The position numbers and the translations under genes are program-made. Below are positions 62,215 to 64,000 of a DNA stretch of 64,000 nucleotides, one piece after another. The notes below the pieces were generated by a model that was not told the origin of the DNA, made no database searches, and saw nothing but the letters and a program-made list of their open reading frames with translations. The DNA is taken from positions 96,102 through 160,101 of the forward strand of contig JBCCGI010000009.1 in assembly GCA_039029355.1 (NCBI GenBank), written 5' to 3'. This DNA is from JBCCGI01 sp039029355. GTDB taxonomy: Bacteria; Planctomycetota; UBA1135; GCA-002686595. How positions within the stretch are numbered: the stretch's first letter is position 1; each line of letters begins with the position of its first letter.

Positions 62215-63609
62215 ATGGACGGCGCGACGCCTGCGGGCGGGCGACCCGACCGCGGGCGCGCGGTCGTGTTCGGACTGGGGCGCTTCGGCGGCGGCGCGGG
62301 AGCCGCGCGCCACCTGGCGCGCGAGGGCTGGGACGTGCTGGCGACCGACCTGCGCACGGCCGCGGAGCTCGAGCCGACGCTGGCGGCGCTCGCGGACGTG
62401 CCGGTGCGCTACGCGCTGGGCGGCCACCGGCCCGAGGACTTCGAGCGCGCCGACCTGGTCGTCGCCAACCCCGCCGTGCGGCCCGACAGCGACCTGCTGG
62501 CGCGGGCTCGCCGCGGGGGCGCGCGGATCACGACCGAGGTCGAGTTGTTCCTCGACCGCGCACCCGGCCCGCTCCTGGCGGTGACCGGCACGCAGGGCAA
62601 GAGCTCCACCGTGCGCATGGCCGCCGACCTCCTGCGCGCCGCGGGCGTGCCCGCGCGCGCCGGCGGGAACCTGGGCGGCTCGCTGTTGGACGAGCTCGAC
62701 GAGCTCGGCGACGACGAGGTGGTGGTGCTCGAGCTCTCGTCCTATCAGCTGGAGCACATGGGCTCCCCCACCCCGCGCATGGCCGCGGTCGCCGTGACCA
62801 ACGTCGGCGCCGACCACCTCGAGCGCCACGGCACGACGGCCGCCTACCGGGCCGCGAAGCGCCGGCTGCTCGACCTCGTCGGCAAGGGCGGCACGGCCTT
62901 CCTGCCCGGCGACGACGCGGCGCTCGCCGACTGGCGCCCCGCCGGCGGCACGCGCGTCGACGTCTGGCCGGAGCGGCCGGGCGGCCCCGGGCTGTTCGTC
63001 GACGAGGGCCTCTTCCGCTGGGACGAGGAGCCGCTCGGCCGCGCCGCCGACCTGCCCCTCGCGGGCGCGTTCCAGCGCGTGAACGCGCTCTTCGCCCTCG
63101 GGCTCGCGCGCACGGCTGGCGCGGCCGCGACGCGACTCGCCGCGGCCGTCCCGTCGGCCCGCGGCCTGGAGCACCGGCTCGAGGATCTCGGCGTGCGCGG
63201 CGGCCGGCGCGTGGTCGACAACGCGGTCTCGACCACGCCGGACTCGACGATCTCCGCCCTGCGCGAGCTTCGCGCCGGCTGCACCCTGTTGTGCGGCGGC
63301 CAGGCCAAGCGCGGGCTGGCGCTCGCGCCGCTGGCCGACGCCTGCCGCGAGCGCGGCGCGCGCGCGGTGGTGTTCGGGGCCTCGGCACCCGAGCTCGCAG
63401 CCGCCTTCCGCGCCGCGGGCGTGCCGACGGCCGTGGTCGCCGGCGTGGACGAGGCGGTGGGCGAGGCGTGGCGCGAAGGCGACCACGACGGCGACGTGCT
63501 GTTCTCGCCCGCCTGCGCCAGCTTCGACGCGTATCCGAACTTCCGCGCGCGTGCGCGCGCCTTCCGCATGGCCCTCCCGCCCCCAGGCCCCGCACCCAAG
63601 CAACCATGA
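62215..63609 (+). CDS. murD: UDP-N-acetylmuramoylalanine-D-glutamate ligase
   Basis: 464 residues. Adds D-glutamate to UDP-MurNAc-L-Ala in the cytoplasm. Features in order: a Rossmann-like N-terminus (VVFGLGRFGGGAGAARHLAR), VVANPAVRPDSDLL, the P-loop TGTQGKSSTVRMAADLL (TGTNGKTT in most MurD), ELSSYQLEHM (specific for MurD), NVGADHLERHGT, the Mur ligase C-domain DNAVSTTPDSTISALREL, and FSPACASFDAYPNFRARARA. It is outside a division/cell-wall cluster. Murein genes are now well supported in planctomycetes. The P-loop change (Q and S for N and T) could be a tolerated variation. It overlaps the next start (ATGA). Confidence 0.9.
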   Translation: MDGATPAGGRPDRGRAVVFGLGRFGGGAGAARHLAREGWDVLATDLRTAAELEPTLAALADVPVRYALGGHRPEDFERADLVVANPAVRPDSDLLARARRGGARITTEVELFLDRAPGPLLAVTGTQGKSSTVRMAADLLRAAGVPARAGGNLGGSLLDELDELGDDEVVVLELSSYQLEHMGSPTPRMAAVAVTNVGADHLERHGTTAAYRAAKRRLLDLVGKGGTAFLPGDDAALADWRPAGGTRVDVWPERPGGPGLFVDEGLFRWDEEPLGRAADLPLAGAFQRVNALFALGLARTAGAAATRLAAAVPSARGLEHRLEDLGVRGGRRVVDNAVSTTPDSTISALRELRAGCTLLCGGQAKRGLALAPLADACRERGARAVVFGASAPELAAAFRAAGVPTAVVAGVDEAVGEAWREGDHDGDVLFSPACASFDAYPNFRARARAFRMALPPPGPAPKQP

Positions 63610-64000
63610 GGCTCCAGCTCTCCGACGAGCGCGCCCGCGAGGCGCGCGATCGACTCTCGCCCTACGCGCGCCACGCCCTCGGCGAGGCCGCGCGCTTCGC
63701 CGGCCGGCTGCACGCCGACGAGGTCACGATCGAGCACGTGTTCAGCTCGCTGCTCTTCGACGAGGAGTCGGCCGCCGCCCAGGTCGTGCTGCACGCCTTC
63801 GCGGACCCGGAGACGATCGCGACCGAGATGCTCGCGCTGTGCCCGGGGATCACCGTCGTCGGGTCGGCGCGGTGCCTGCCCTTCTCGGTGCGCGGCGTCG
63901 CGGCGCTGACGGCGGCCCGCGCGAGCGCCGCGGAGGAGGGCGCCGCGCGCGTCGAGCCCGCGCACCTGCTGCGCGCCGCGCTCGGCGAGCTGCCCGACCA
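63606..64000 (+). CDS. Clp N-terminal-domain protein, 3' end outside window
   Basis: At least 131 residues from the ATG at 63606 (ATGA with murD); the frame is open at the window end. Two Clp_N-type repeats are visible: residues about 15-60 (LSPYARHALGEAARFAGRLH, IEHVFSSLLFDEESAAAQVV) and about 95-131 (VRGVAALTAARASAAEEGAA, EPAHLLRAALGELPD). This module binds substrates or adaptors in ClpA/ClpC and also occurs in stand-alone proteins. Whether AAA+ domains follow cannot be seen. Confidence 0.8.
   Translation, partial: MRLQLSDERAREARDRLSPYARHALGEAARFAGRLHADEVTIEHVFSSLLFDEESAAAQVVLHAFADPETIATEMLALCPGITVVGSARCLPFSVRGVAALTAARASAAEEGAARVEPAHLLRAALGELPD

Overview
The window is high-GC (about 72 percent by eye), gene-dense DNA. 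It most likely comes from a high-GC planctomycete (Planctomycetota). The main evidence is the adjacent PSD1/DUF1549-DUF1553 and DUF1501 pair, the abundance of FG-GAP/VCBS and ASPIC/UnbV (CRTAC1) lipoproteins, an exosortase next to an exopolysaccharide locus, and a solitary ROCO GTPase. No rRNA, CRISPR array, IS element or prophage is visible. Genes mostly lie in tightly coupled operons with ATGA, GTGA, TTGA or TGATG junctions. GTG and TTG starts are common, so many starts were fixed from these junctions and from signal peptides.

Layout. 1-2.0 kb: a 5'-truncated B12-binding-domain gene faces a hybrid histidine kinase, with a 169-bp inverted-repeat element in between. 2.2-6.7 kb: the PSD1-DUF1501 operon. 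7.2-12.6 kb: a minus-strand operon of a small membrane protein, an SGNH-like protein, an MBOAT O-acyltransferase, an FG-GAP lipoprotein and a 5'-3' exonuclease. 12.8-16.1 kb: a short-chain dehydrogenase and a 14-repeat FG-GAP protein. 16.3-19.5 kb: a methionine-pathway unit (promoter, SAM-I-clan riboswitch, PLP transsulfuration enzyme, fused aspartokinase/homoserine dehydrogenase). 19.5-27.0 kb: a minus-strand operon of two CRTAC1-type lipoproteins, a DUF4920-like lipoprotein, a MacB/FtsX-type ABC transporter, a small lipoprotein and MsrB.

27.0-30.4 kb: a TPR lipoprotein, a minimal VPEID-CTERM peptide and its exosortase E/CAAX-protease fusion. 30.5-47.5 kb: an exopolysaccharide locus made of two convergent operons. 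The plus-strand arm holds a carbamoyltransferase, a GDP-mannose 3,5-epimerase, a glycosyltransferase broken by an in-frame TAG, two further GT4 enzymes and a Wzy-like polymerase. The minus-strand arm holds a Wza-like export lipoprotein, a Wzz/BY-kinase-like fusion, two glycosyltransferases, a methyltransferase, a flippase and a GT2. Together these form a near-complete Wzx/Wzy pathway. 47.6-52.8 kb: a peptidase operon (M1, an active-looking M14 and a degenerate M14). 52.9-58.3 kb: an amidohydrolase, a PHP-domain protein and a MORN-CAP protein. 58.4-64 kb: the ROCO protein, tRNA-Ser(GCU), a PEGA lipoprotein, MurD and a truncated Clp-N-domain gene.

The points most worth a second look are the exosortase E/VPEID-CTERM pair with its roughly 8-residue predicted cargo and unresolved exosortase start, the SAM-responsive leader, the nonsense-interrupted glycosyltransferase, the metal-site-less M14 paralogue, the kinase-like protein with degenerate motifs, and the long inverted repeat at 464-632.
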